Shown here piece after piece: positions 1-7,533 of a stretch of 32,596 nt of DNA. Every line of letters begins with the position of its first letter. The first letter of the stretch is position 1. The position numbers and the translations under genes were made by a program. Location: IMG/VR virus record IMGVR_UViG_3300022937_000080, positions 1 to 32,596 of that record. One strand, 5' to 3'. This stretch comes from a virus. The notes beneath the pieces are model-generated. The model saw only the letters and a program-made list of their open reading frames with translations. It ran no database searches and was not told the DNA's origin.

Positions 1-1477
1 GATTATCAAAGTCTAAGTCCTGTCCTAGTTGTGTAATAATCACCGTTAAATCGTTCTGAAACTCAACAATGTGCGGTAATCCTACCTTTGCCAAGTAGTA
101 AGTTAAGCGTTGATTTAGATATGCTAGGTTCTGTTCGATGATCTTCTTACGCACAAAAGAATCCTTGTTTGTAAGAAGTTTGTATAGGAAATCCTGATGA
201 TCCTTTACCTTTGTAAGTTCATTCAGTGCGTCAAAACTCACTTCCTGTAGTGCAGTTTCCTTAAGATCATCTATTTGTTCCGCATAAGGATTAGTTTCTT
301 CTTTTTTCTGTCCTAGTTCCTTCTGTAAACTCTCAACAGTATTCCTGTGGTTGTATGCTTCTTCAACACTATCATACTGTGTTACTGGACAATTTTCTAG
401 TTCTCCGATATCACTTACAACTTTTGAGTGTTCTGCGTATTGTGTTTCGTTGGTTAGGATATGCAGAGCCGCTTCTTGTTTTTGTTCTTCCTTGTTTTTT
501 AAAATTTCTTCCTGTTGCGCATCATGTAGTTCCTGTCCGCAGGTATGGCACTTGTGTTCCTTTAACAGATCAACTTCCTTGTCCAGTTTGACAATTAATT
601 TTTCCTGCTTTTCATTATCGGCAGTAATTGATGCCATCCAACGCTGTGCTTCTTCCAGTTTTCTTTTCTTGTCGTTGAAGGTTTCCCAACACTTGTGTGC
701 TTCAATTTCTGCTTCAATGTCAATTTTTTCCAAGACAGCAATGTTTTTTTCTAATTCTTTAATAGTTTGTTGTTTGCTATCTTCCCACAGTCGCTGTTTG
801 CGTTCAAGGCTTTCGATATTCTGTTGTATTCTTTCATTGCTTGCCTTGACAGTTTCAATTCTTGTGTTTTCTGCGTTAATCGCATCTCGATTTTCACGCA
901 TCTTTTCTTTAAGGCCGTCTGCCTTTTCAGAAAGCAGCGTGATACCAAGCAGTTGTTCAATGATCATCCTTTGATCGTTGTTCTTCATGGAAAGGAATGG
1001 TTCAGTATAAGTGTTCAGTGCAAGAATGTGCTTGAACATATCATGACTCATGCCAAATAAATCTTCAATGGCCTTTTGTGTTTCTCTGCTATCACCCTGC
1101 GCTTCGTCATTATCAGTAGGTTCCTGTTCAGTTCCATTAACTGCGAATTTTAATACGTTGGGTTTTCTTCCTCTATGGATGGAATATTCAATACCATCCT
1201 TTTCAAAGTCAATGGTAACCAGCATGCCCTTGCCGTTAATCTTGTTAATAAGATTATCTCTCTTGATATTTGTAAGGGCGTTGCCATAAATTGCATAACT
1301 TAGAGCATTGACGATAGTGGTTTTACCAGTGCCGTTTCTGGAACCGCTATCATCTCCGCCTAAGTCTAGGTTTTCACCTAAAACTAGAGTAAGTTCGCCT
1401 TTGTCAAAGTCAATGGCCTGGGTTTGATTGCCCACGCTCATAAAGTTTTTGACTGTAATATTTTTAATTTTTATCAT
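1..1477 (-). CDS. gp46: gp46-like recombination endonuclease subunit (Rad50/SbcC family), partial
   Basis: Large subunit of the phage Mre11/Rad50-type nuclease; in T4 gp46 works with gp47 to resect DNA ends for recombination and recombination-dependent replication. I translated the minus strand from ATG 1477; 492 codons are present and the frame runs off the left edge (T4 gp46 is 560 aa). Visible: N-terminal ABC ATPase half with a P-loop ending in RNGTGKT (residues 47-53), then ALSYAIYG, HRGRKPNV and GMSHDMFKHI, all typical of gp46. Long charged coiled-coil stretches flank a zinc-hook CHTC (Cys310 and Cys313). The signature motif and Walker B would lie beyond the edge. The start overlaps the gp47 stop as ATGA, so the two are probably translationally coupled. 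Odd point: about ten extra residues (LDLGGDDSGS) sit between GEN and the P-loop core. Confidence 0.93.
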   Translation of the reverse strand, partial: MIKIKNITVKNFMSVGNQTQAIDFDKGELTLVLGENLDLGGDDSGSRNGTGKTTIVNALSYAIYGNALTNIKRDNLINKINGKGMLVTIDFEKDGIEYSIHRGRKPNVLKFAVNGTEQEPTDNDEAQGDSRETQKAIEDLFGMSHDMFKHILALNTYTEPFLSMKNNDQRMIIEQLLGITLLSEKADGLKEKMRENRDAINAENTRIETVKASNERIQQNIESLERKQRLWEDSKQQTIKELEKNIAVLEKIDIEAEIEAHKCWETFNDKKRKLEEAQRWMASITADNEKQEKLIVKLDKEVDLLKEHKCHTCGQELHDAQQEEILKNKEEQKQEAALHILTNETQYAEHSKVVSDIGELENCPVTQYDSVEEAYNHRNTVESLQKELGQKKEETNPYAEQIDDLKETALQEVSFDALNELTKVKDHQDFLYKLLTNKDSFVRKKIIEQNLAYLNQRLTYYLAKVGLPHIVEFQNDLTVIITQLGQDLDFDN

Positions 1478-2484
1478 AGATCTCGATAAATCTCCGTCAG
1501 CATACGCTTGTCATACGTTTCGCTATCTAGTTGTTCAATCTGATTTAATACGATTGTATCAACGCTTTCGAATGAAAGGTCAATAGGATCAACATTTGAT
1601 TCCACTTCTACCTTTTCTGGAATCAACATTAGTTCACGCAGTTTGAATTGCGGAATAAACTGTTCCTTAATAAAGTTTGCTTCTTCAAATGTAATTTGAA
1701 CATCAATTGTTACACGAGCATGCATCTTTTCTTTTAGATGATCTTCTGGTTTGTCTAACAATTGTGAAAGTTTAAAAGTTCTGTATACAGGTTGTCCTTC
1801 CCATGTTTTGAATTCAGGCTTTCCGCCCCATTCAAGCAACATCATTCCGCGATCATCGTCCCATGCATCTGCATAGTTGTGCGGAAATGCATTACCAATG
1901 TATGTTACATTGCCTTTGGTTTGGCGTTTATGGAAATGTCCACTAAACACATACTCCTGATTTACAAAATGATCCGGCTGCAATTCTCCATGATCCGGCA
2001 TTTCAACCATTGCATTCATCTTAAAGTATGGTAGTTCGAAGTGACCAAACACATACCTGCTTTGAATATTCTTAACTTCCTTCCACTCATCTCCCACTAA
2101 CCAAGGAAGCAGTGTTACTTCACCTTCTGTTAGTTGTTCTGTGATTGGAACGATGTTAGGAAACAGTCGCATAAACTCAATGGAGTTAATTTCACGCTTG
2201 TCCTTGTAGAATAAATCATGGTTACCAACCATGAAGTAGGTTTTTTCAAAGGTTTCGTTTAGTCTTTCTAGATTGGAAACTGTGTAATTCATTGTGCTAA
2301 CATCAGTAGTCGCACGGTTATGGTGCCAGTCTCCTAAAAAGATACAGGTCTCAGCACCAGCGGCTTTTGCTTCTTCGCAAAACCATTTTACAAATTCTTC
2401 ACAATCAATGTTGTGTGTCCTGCTTCCACTCTTCATTCCAAAATGAATGTCTGTAAAGCAGGCTGCTTTTTTAAATAACGGCAT
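1474..2484 (-). CDS. gp47: gp47-like recombination endonuclease subunit (Mre11/SbcD metallophosphoesterase)
   Basis: Nuclease subunit that pairs with gp46. The 336-aa product is close in size to T4 gp47 and carries the calcineurin-like phosphoesterase motifs in order: D12-I-H14, GDWHH at 51-55 (family GDxxH), GNHD at 87-90, and a late SGHFHKRQ matching the metal-binding GHxH motif. The C-terminal third, rich in Glu and Lys, fits the capping and partner-binding part of the family. A strong Shine-Dalgarno (AAGGAG, minus strand 2495-2490) lies 5 nt before the ATG and fixes the start. The gene is followed by gp46 with a 4-nt overlap and is preceded by a sigma70-like promoter, so the pair may be transcribed separately from gp55. 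Confidence 0.95.
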   Translation of the reverse strand: MPLFKKAACFTDIHFGMKSGSRTHNIDCEEFVKWFCEEAKAAGAETCIFLGDWHHNRATTDVSTMNYTVSNLERLNETFEKTYFMVGNHDLFYKDKREINSIEFMRLFPNIVPITEQLTEGEVTLLPWLVGDEWKEVKNIQSRYVFGHFELPYFKMNAMVEMPDHGELQPDHFVNQEYVFSGHFHKRQTKGNVTYIGNAFPHNYADAWDDDRGMMLLEWGGKPEFKTWEGQPVYRTFKLSQLLDKPEDHLKEKMHARVTIDVQITFEEANFIKEQFIPQFKLRELMLIPEKVEVESNVDPIDLSFESVDTIVLNQIEQLDSETYDKRMLTEIYRDL

Positions 2485-2500
2485 TTTTACTCCTTACTAT

Positions 2501-2529
2501 ATTGTAATGGATGTTTTGATATTTGTCAA
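2501..2529 (-). promoter_or_regulatory. Sigma70-like promoter for gp47-gp46
   Basis: On the minus strand a perfect -35 TTGACA (2529-2524) is followed after 17 nt by TACAAT (2506-2501), five of six matches to the -10 consensus. The -35 overlaps the gp55 stop codon. The expected start of transcription, about 2494, leaves a leader of only about 10 nt that begins within the gp47 Shine-Dalgarno, which is unusually short. The match is read directly from the sequence; activity is inferred. Confidence 0.6.
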
Positions 2530-3362
2530 GAGTCTTCTTTTTTCGTTTCACCGCGCGGATATTGTAACCCATTGTCGCGACCCTGTTCCTGCCGAGTCCA
2601 ACTTGGATTCATTCCATTCATTTCCAATATGTCATCACGAATATTTTGATTGCGTTTTTCAATATTAATAATACGAACGAATGAATTGGTTACAGCCGCA
2701 GTGTAATAGGCAAATGGATTCTGTGATTTTGATTCATCAAACTGCAAACCAATTTGTGCAAGTTGCAGTATTGCTTGTCCTTTCATTTCATCGTTATAGG
2801 TATAACCGCGGACATTGCCACGGGTAGCATAACGATCACACAGTTTCATCCACATTCTTGCAAGATCATCTGTTGCCTTGCCCGCCTTGGGATTGAAGAA
2901 ACCATTTTCCATTCCACCTTCCCAATGGCTCTTGCCCACGCATATAAGATTGTCCTTTTCATCAAACTTCCAATGCTGGAATGGTGGAAAGTTAACCTTA
3001 ACGTGCCTATCAGCAACAGTTTTCTTTGTTTTCTTGCGTGTTAGGTCCTCTGGAATGTGTTCGAAAGTCATAATTCGAAAGACCAAGTCTTCTTTCTGCA
3101 TCTTTCGATAATCAATTTCAAACTGTTTTGCTGGAATCTTTTTACCAGCCGCTTCTACGGCTGCTTCGTGGTTTTGTTTTGCGATCCTTGCAGCACGATT
3201 TCTTTTCGCTTCTGCAATGGTTCTTATGTTGATTTTTTCTAGACTTGGCAGTATTACATCATATTGATGATATTCAGGGTCTACATAGGAGCAAAATGTA
3301 TTTTTACTGCGGTGTATTTCTGCCAATAGGTCCTTGTTTGTAAGATATTTGATTTTTTTCAT
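2526..3362 (-). CDS. gp55: gp55-like sigma factor for late transcription
   Basis: Divergent sigma-family protein that in T4 replaces the host sigma on RNA polymerase and recognises the late promoter octamer. The 278-aa product has the gp55 core near residues 195-255: DEMKGQAILQLAQIGLQFD, then KSQNPFAYYTAAVTNSFVRI and EKRNQNIRDD, corresponding to the sigma region 2-like segment. It is about 90 aa longer than T4 gp55 (185 aa), mostly at the basic, Lys/Arg-rich N-terminus. The Shine-Dalgarno is GGAGA at 3380-3376, rather far (about 13 nt) from the ATG. Position beside gp47-gp46 matches the T4-like order. The C-terminus (ETKKEDS) is hydrophilic and shows no obvious hydrophobic clamp-binding tail. 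The family call rests on the core segment and synteny. Confidence 0.8.
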   Translation of the reverse strand: MKKIKYLTNKDLLAEIHRSKNTFCSYVDPEYHQYDVILPSLEKINIRTIAEAKRNRAARIAKQNHEAAVEAAGKKIPAKQFEIDYRKMQKEDLVFRIMTFEHIPEDLTRKKTKKTVADRHVKVNFPPFQHWKFDEKDNLICVGKSHWEGGMENGFFNPKAGKATDDLARMWMKLCDRYATRGNVRGYTYNDEMKGQAILQLAQIGLQFDESKSQNPFAYYTAAVTNSFVRIINIEKRNQNIRDDILEMNGMNPSWTRQEQGRDNGLQYPRGETKKEDS

Positions 3363-3447
3363 AATTTGTGAACGTTCTCCTAATATTTATTATAATAGCA
3401 TATAATGAAAGAAATAAATAGAGTAAAGATAAGGAAATTTTACCAAA
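3363..3447. promoter_or_regulatory. Divergent promoter region between gp55 and the structural genes
   Basis: This 85-nt, strongly AT-rich gap separates the two divergent gene blocks and is the longest non-coding stretch in the window. On the minus strand, TGCTATTAT (3400-3392) resembles an extended -10, and AATAAATA (3391-3384) resembles a T4 late octamer, both pointing at gp55. On the plus strand there are two TATAAT hexamers (3391-3396 and 3401-3406) without a good -35, and AATAAATA at 3413-3420. No hairpin was evident. Confidence 0.6.
3413..3420 (+). promoter_or_regulatory. T4-type late promoter octamer before the tail-tube cap gene
   Basis: AATAAATA differs from the T4 late consensus TATAAATA at one position. 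It lies 27 nt before the ATG at 3448 and upstream of the AAGGA Shine-Dalgarno (3431-3435), a spacing that fits a late transcript of the structural block. The octamer is short and the region is AT-rich, so chance occurrence is possible. Confidence 0.5.
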
Positions 3448-4605
3448 ATGTTAAGCATAAACCCTCTTTCAACATTAGTTGCTAAAATAACAACAGCAAC
3501 CACAGAAGCGATACAGGCCGCCGAAGCATCTGTTCCTCAAATTGAAAACGCTTTGGAAAAAGCAAAGATAGATGAAACGGTTGGAAAGTTCGGTGGTGCT
3601 ATTGGAAGTGGTTTAAACCAAGCAACGGCGGAAGGTCTTATTGCTGATGCAGGAACGGCAATGGGCAAGGCATCGTCGGTGATCTCTTCACAGGTTGGTG
3701 CTGACTCAATTACATCCTTGGCTGCTAACACAGGCAATATTGGAGCCGCAGCAGCAGGCGCAACAGCGATAGGAGATAAAATTAAATCAATAGGAGGAGC
3801 CGCAGCCGGTGCATTAACCGGATCCGATATAACATCTTCCTTGAGTGATTTAACAGGTGGAAGCCTAGCAGGCGGTTTTAAATCAGTCGCTAAAGATATT
3901 TCCAAGGCCGCTGGTGCACTTAATGATTTCCTTAGTCTCAAGAGAGGAGAAAATTTACCCAAGGATGGTGAATTATTTGAACAGTCCGGATCTCCAATAC
4001 AATTATCGCCACAAACAGGAAATGATTGGCGTGTAAGAATAAATTGTGATTGGAGCATTTTTGGCAGTCCTCTTTTTTCTAGATTTAAAAATGGCGGTGT
4101 GGTATTTCCTTATCAACCACAGGTGACATTTTCAACCAAGGCAAATTATTCTTCGATAGATCCAGTTCATAATAACTATCCATTCCAGGCATACAAAAAC
4201 AGCCAGGTAGATGACATATCGATTACCGGCAAGTTTACCGCTGAAACAGAAATGGATGCTGAATATTGGATTGCCGCAACAACTTTCTTTAGAACAGCAA
4301 CAAAAATGTTCTTTGGTAAAGGAGCAAATGTTGGCGCACCTCCGGTAATATGTATATTAAATGGTTACGGCGCAAATGTTTTTGACAATGTTCCTGTTGT
4401 TATAAAAAGTTTTTCGGTTGATTTACCAGAGGATGTGAACTATGTTAAATGTTCATTGACCGGAAGTGCAACGTGGGTGCCTATCATTAGTAGCATAACC
4501 GTAATGCTAACTCCTGTATACAACAGAAGAAACCTAAGACAGTTCAGCCTACAGGATTATGCAAAAGGATCATTAAAGACACCAACAGGACAAGGATACA
4601 TTTAA
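3448..4605 (+). CDS. gp48: Baseplate tail-tube cap protein (gp48/gp54-like)
   Basis: First gene of the structural block, 385 aa (T4 gp48 is 364 aa, gp54 is 320 aa). In T4 these proteins sit on the hub and start the tail tube. The C-terminal half (about residues 190-385) looks like a tube-type beta domain: VRINCDWSIFGSPLFSRF, then FPYQPQVTFSTKANYSSID, NYPFQAYKNSQVDDISITGK and TEMDAEYWIAATTFFRTATK, as in the cap and tail-tube family. The first about 170 residues are Ala/Gly/Ser-rich, with low complexity and no recognisable fold. Shine-Dalgarno AAGGA at 3431-3435. The stop is one base before the next start. I cannot tell gp48 from gp54; only one such gene is in the window. Confidence 0.72.
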   Translation: MLSINPLSTLVAKITTATTEAIQAAEASVPQIENALEKAKIDETVGKFGGAIGSGLNQATAEGLIADAGTAMGKASSVISSQVGADSITSLAANTGNIGAAAAGATAIGDKIKSIGGAAAGALTGSDITSSLSDLTGGSLAGGFKSVAKDISKAAGALNDFLSLKRGENLPKDGELFEQSGSPIQLSPQTGNDWRVRINCDWSIFGSPLFSRFKNGGVVFPYQPQVTFSTKANYSSIDPVHNNYPFQAYKNSQVDDISITGKFTAETEMDAEYWIAATTFFRTATKMFFGKGANVGAPPVICILNGYGANVFDNVPVVIKSFSVDLPEDVNYVKCSLTGSATWVPIISSITVMLTPVYNRRNLRQFSLQDYAKGSLKTPTGQGYI

Positions 4606-4606
4606 T

Positions 4607-4906
4607 ATGGCAACATACAGTCAATCTTCACCGTGGGCAACAACCAAGCAAAATAATCTATACATGGAACTGCTCAACATCAGACCAGTTCCTGCTGAAA
4701 AGGATGATTATCTTTATACCATAGAAAATCAATATAAGCACAGACCAGATTTGTTGGCCTATGATCTTTATGGTGATCCTAAACTATGGTGGGTGTTTGT
4801 TCAAAGAAACATGGAAACAATCAGCGATCCAATCTTTGATTTCGAGCCAGGAACAAAAATTTATATTCCTAAGAAATCTAATTTAAATAGATATTTAGGA
4901 GTTTAA
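4607..4906 (+). CDS. gp53: Baseplate wedge subunit gp53
   Basis: A 99-aa wedge protein. Family features: SSPWATT near the N-terminus, YKHRPDLLAYDLYGDPKLWW in the middle, and a LysM-like end FEPGTKIYIPKK, the segment gp53 shares with LysM-type baseplate adaptors. In T4, gp53 (196 aa) joins wedges together around the hub; this version is about half that length and lacks the additional C-terminal part. Shine-Dalgarno AAGGA at 4592-4596. It is separated from its neighbours by single bases, so the genes are probably co-translated. Confidence 0.88.
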   Translation: MATYSQSSPWATTKQNNLYMELLNIRPVPAEKDDYLYTIENQYKHRPDLLAYDLYGDPKLWWVFVQRNMETISDPIFDFEPGTKIYIPKKSNLNRYLGV

Positions 4907-4907
4907 C

Positions 4908-7520
4908 GTGGCTGAAGCCGAATTCATTGAACGCAGACTAGTAGAAACCGCATCCGGTCGATTAGATACGAGAAGCAGAAATATAGACAGAACACAGTCT
5001 TATATTGACGTGCAGAAGCGTGGCGGAACGGTAAGAATATACGGAACGCAGGAACAATTAGATAGATACCAAAATAAAAAGCCTGACGGCTCTCCCAATC
5101 AAATTACTAAAGCAGAAACAGCAATACCCCAGGGAATAGTCGACCTATCTAAGAGTGAAAGCGATAAGGCCGTTAATGAAATTGTAAACGGTAAGTCAAC
5201 CATAAAGCCTGATACCAACGCATCAACAAGCGGAGTGGCAGGATCAAATCTAGAAAACATCATACGGAATCCATTAGAAACTTTTGCTTCCTATTCTCCT
5301 TTATGGACGCTGGCGGTTCTTACACCGCAGCAATTTAATAATCCTCTTTCTTATAGGAATGCAAATGGATTATCCTTTGGAGGTCAATCGTTTGATGTTA
5401 AAACAAAATTTGTTGATGACGATGGAGGATTCGAAGGAGAAAAAACAACAACACTGGAAAGCGGAATAATTTTTTCAAGTGCTGGTAGAGGAGATCAATA
5501 CAGAACCGCAACGGCTTTCGGAACACCGGAATACTACATAGACAATTTTGAAATGACTTCAGTTGTTGCTGCCAATACTAAAACTGGAAACCAGAATGCT
5601 ATATCATTTACATTTGATATCATGGAACCTTACAGCATGGGATTATTATTGCAGACCTTACAGGTTGCGGCAATTAAAGCAGGATATGTAAACTATCTCG
5701 ATTCGCCTTTCCTATTAAAATTAGATCTAGTTGGATATGGCGAAGATGGTAAGGTTATCAAAACAATTAAACCCAAATTTTTTGTTGTTAAATTAAAAAA
5801 AGTTACATTCAATGTCGATGAGACCGGAAGTAAGTATGCGGTTGAAGCATATCCTTTCAATCACCAAGGTTATGCAGATACTGTTGATACTGCCTGGACT
5901 GACATAAACATTCAGGCAACAACAGATTCATCAACAGATACTGCTCTAGATCCTGATGAAAGAGGAACAGTGAGAGATGTTCTAGCAACAGGACAGAAGA
6001 GTCTTGTAAAACTTTTGAATGACAACGAGCAGCAACTGGTTAACGAAGGCAAGTATAAAATTAAGGACATTTACGAAATACAGTTTCCGGAATCTTCCAG
6101 TGATTTTATTTCTCATGAAGGAAGCGATAACACCCAATCGGATCAAGGAGCAACTGTTACTCCGGGTGGACCTCCTGGACGTTCTGTTAGTAGTGGTAAA
6201 AAGTTAAACACAACAAACAAGAACATTGGTAATAATGCAATCGCAAAATCAGATTTTGGATTTGATGTGGGCGAAGGCGGTAACTTTCCATTCAAGGATG
6301 AAAAGGATGTTATCGATGAAGAAACAGGAAGAGTTAAGCGCGGTGTGATGCAGATAGATGAAAAGGCAAGATCCTTCCATTTTATGCAGAGTCAAAAATT
6401 AACAGATATCATCACGCAAGTTATTCTTAGTTCGACGTATGCCAAAAAAGCAACGCAAGAATCTCTAACAGCAGACGGTTTTATAAACTGGTTTAAGATT
6501 GACGTTCAGGTAGAATTTTTAGAATACGATGATCTAATTGGTGATTTTGCAAAAAAATATACCTTTAGAGTTGTTCCTTTCAAGGTCCATTCTAGTGTGT
6601 TTGGAAATCCAAATGCAGTTCCGCCTGGCCTAGCAGAATTAGAAAGAAAAATTGTAAAGAGATATGATTATATCTACACAGGGCAAAATGTTGACGTTCT
6701 AAATTTTGAAATTAAAATTGACTATTTGTTCTATTCAGGAGCGAATCCTGCAACGGAATCAAAAACTAAAAATGAACAGAACATGGATAACAAGGGTGTC
6801 AAGGAACAAACAGCCAAGGAAGTAAAAACGCAGGAAGGTGAAGAAAAGAAAGCACAAACTGCCAATCTTGGTAAGAGTAAGATCAAGAAAGATCCTGGAA
6901 TGTTTTCCATGATGAAGGGCGGTTCCGGTTCAACAAATGTAGAACAAAAGGTAGCAGAAAATTTTCAGAATGCATTTATAAATGTTACCAGTGCTGACTT
7001 GGTAAAGGTAGATTTAGATATTGTTGGTGATACGTTCTGGTTAGTTGATAGCGGCTTATCAAATTATTTTGCGAAGGAATCCGACACTTCGAGCCAGTTG
7101 ACAGAAGATGGCACAATGAACTACGAAGGTAGCGATATCTATATCTACATAAGTTTTAGAACGCCTGCGGATATCAACACAAAAAGAGGCTTGATAGAAT
7201 TTTCCTACAAGGATAAGGAAAGTCCTTTTAGTGGAGTATACAGAGTGTATAAGTGCATCAGCCATTTTGAAAGTGGTAAATTTACACAGACCTTGCAGTG
7301 CGTTAGAATGCAAGCACAGCCTCAAGACTTTGACGGCAAAACAACAACGGTTAACAAACAAACATCAACACAAGTTAAAATTGGTGGTGAATCTAAACCC
7401 AAGGATAATCCTTCGGAAAAAACAAGTTCATCAGCAACTGACACCATTCCTGCGGGAACACAAGGAAATGAAACAGACGGTAGTGTGAGTGGTCTTAATA
7501 TTGATATTGATGGACCATAA
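4908..7520 (+). CDS. Probable baseplate hub protein (gp27-equivalent), 870 aa
   Basis: Starts at GTG 4908 behind AGGAG (4897-4901, 6-nt spacing). I do not recognise it by a signature motif. Two hub/tube-like beta parts are visible: residues about 122-320 (NPLETFASYSPLWTLAVLTP, later FTFDIMEPYSMGLLLQTLQ, PKFFVVKLKKVTF and VEAYPFNHQGYAD) and about 500-610 (IDVQVEFLEYDDLIGDFA, KRYDYIYTGQNVDVLNFEIK). A Lys/Glu/Gln-rich linker at about 616-664 leads to a third part ending near 801 (GVYRVYKCISHFESGKFTQT), followed by a hydrophilic Ser/Thr/Lys-rich tail. Direct proximity to the gp5 spike gene fits a gp27 role, because in T4 the gp27 trimer carries the gp5 spike. No gp27 is otherwise seen. Alternative: a separate virion structural protein between hub and tube. 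Confidence 0.6.
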   Translation: MAEAEFIERRLVETASGRLDTRSRNIDRTQSYIDVQKRGGTVRIYGTQEQLDRYQNKKPDGSPNQITKAETAIPQGIVDLSKSESDKAVNEIVNGKSTIKPDTNASTSGVAGSNLENIIRNPLETFASYSPLWTLAVLTPQQFNNPLSYRNANGLSFGGQSFDVKTKFVDDDGGFEGEKTTTLESGIIFSSAGRGDQYRTATAFGTPEYYIDNFEMTSVVAANTKTGNQNAISFTFDIMEPYSMGLLLQTLQVAAIKAGYVNYLDSPFLLKLDLVGYGEDGKVIKTIKPKFFVVKLKKVTFNVDETGSKYAVEAYPFNHQGYADTVDTAWTDINIQATTDSSTDTALDPDERGTVRDVLATGQKSLVKLLNDNEQQLVNEGKYKIKDIYEIQFPESSSDFISHEGSDNTQSDQGATVTPGGPPGRSVSSGKKLNTTNKNIGNNAIAKSDFGFDVGEGGNFPFKDEKDVIDEETGRVKRGVMQIDEKARSFHFMQSQKLTDIITQVILSSTYAKKATQESLTADGFINWFKIDVQVEFLEYDDLIGDFAKKYTFRVVPFKVHSSVFGNPNAVPPGLAELERKIVKRYDYIYTGQNVDVLNFEIKIDYLFYSGANPATESKTKNEQNMDNKGVKEQTAKEVKTQEGEEKKAQTANLGKSKIKKDPGMFSMMKGGSGSTNVEQKVAENFQNAFINVTSADLVKVDLDIVGDTFWLVDSGLSNYFAKESDTSSQLTEDGTMNYEGSDIYIYISFRTPADINTKRGLIEFSYKDKESPFSGVYRVYKCISHFESGKFTQTLQCVRMQAQPQDFDGKTTTVNKQTSTQVKIGGESKPKDNPSEKTSSSATDTIPAGTQGNETDGSVSGLNIDIDGP

Positions 7521-7533
7521 GGATAAGATTTAA

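Noticed and set aside
351-974. Open frame on the plus strand of 207 codons opposite gp46
   Set aside because: Cys/Ser-rich product with no recognisable motif, antisense to a well-supported gp46 coiled-coil region. It is a shadow frame.
3537-4058. Minus-strand open frame of 173 codons opposite the tail-tube cap gene
   Set aside because: Pro/Ala-rich shadow caused by the Ala/Gly-rich composition of the real gene; no motif in it.
4883-4889. TTAAATA as a late promoter before the hub gene
   Set aside because: It lies within gp53 coding sequence, right beside the Shine-Dalgarno, with no room for a leader; likely chance in AT-rich DNA.
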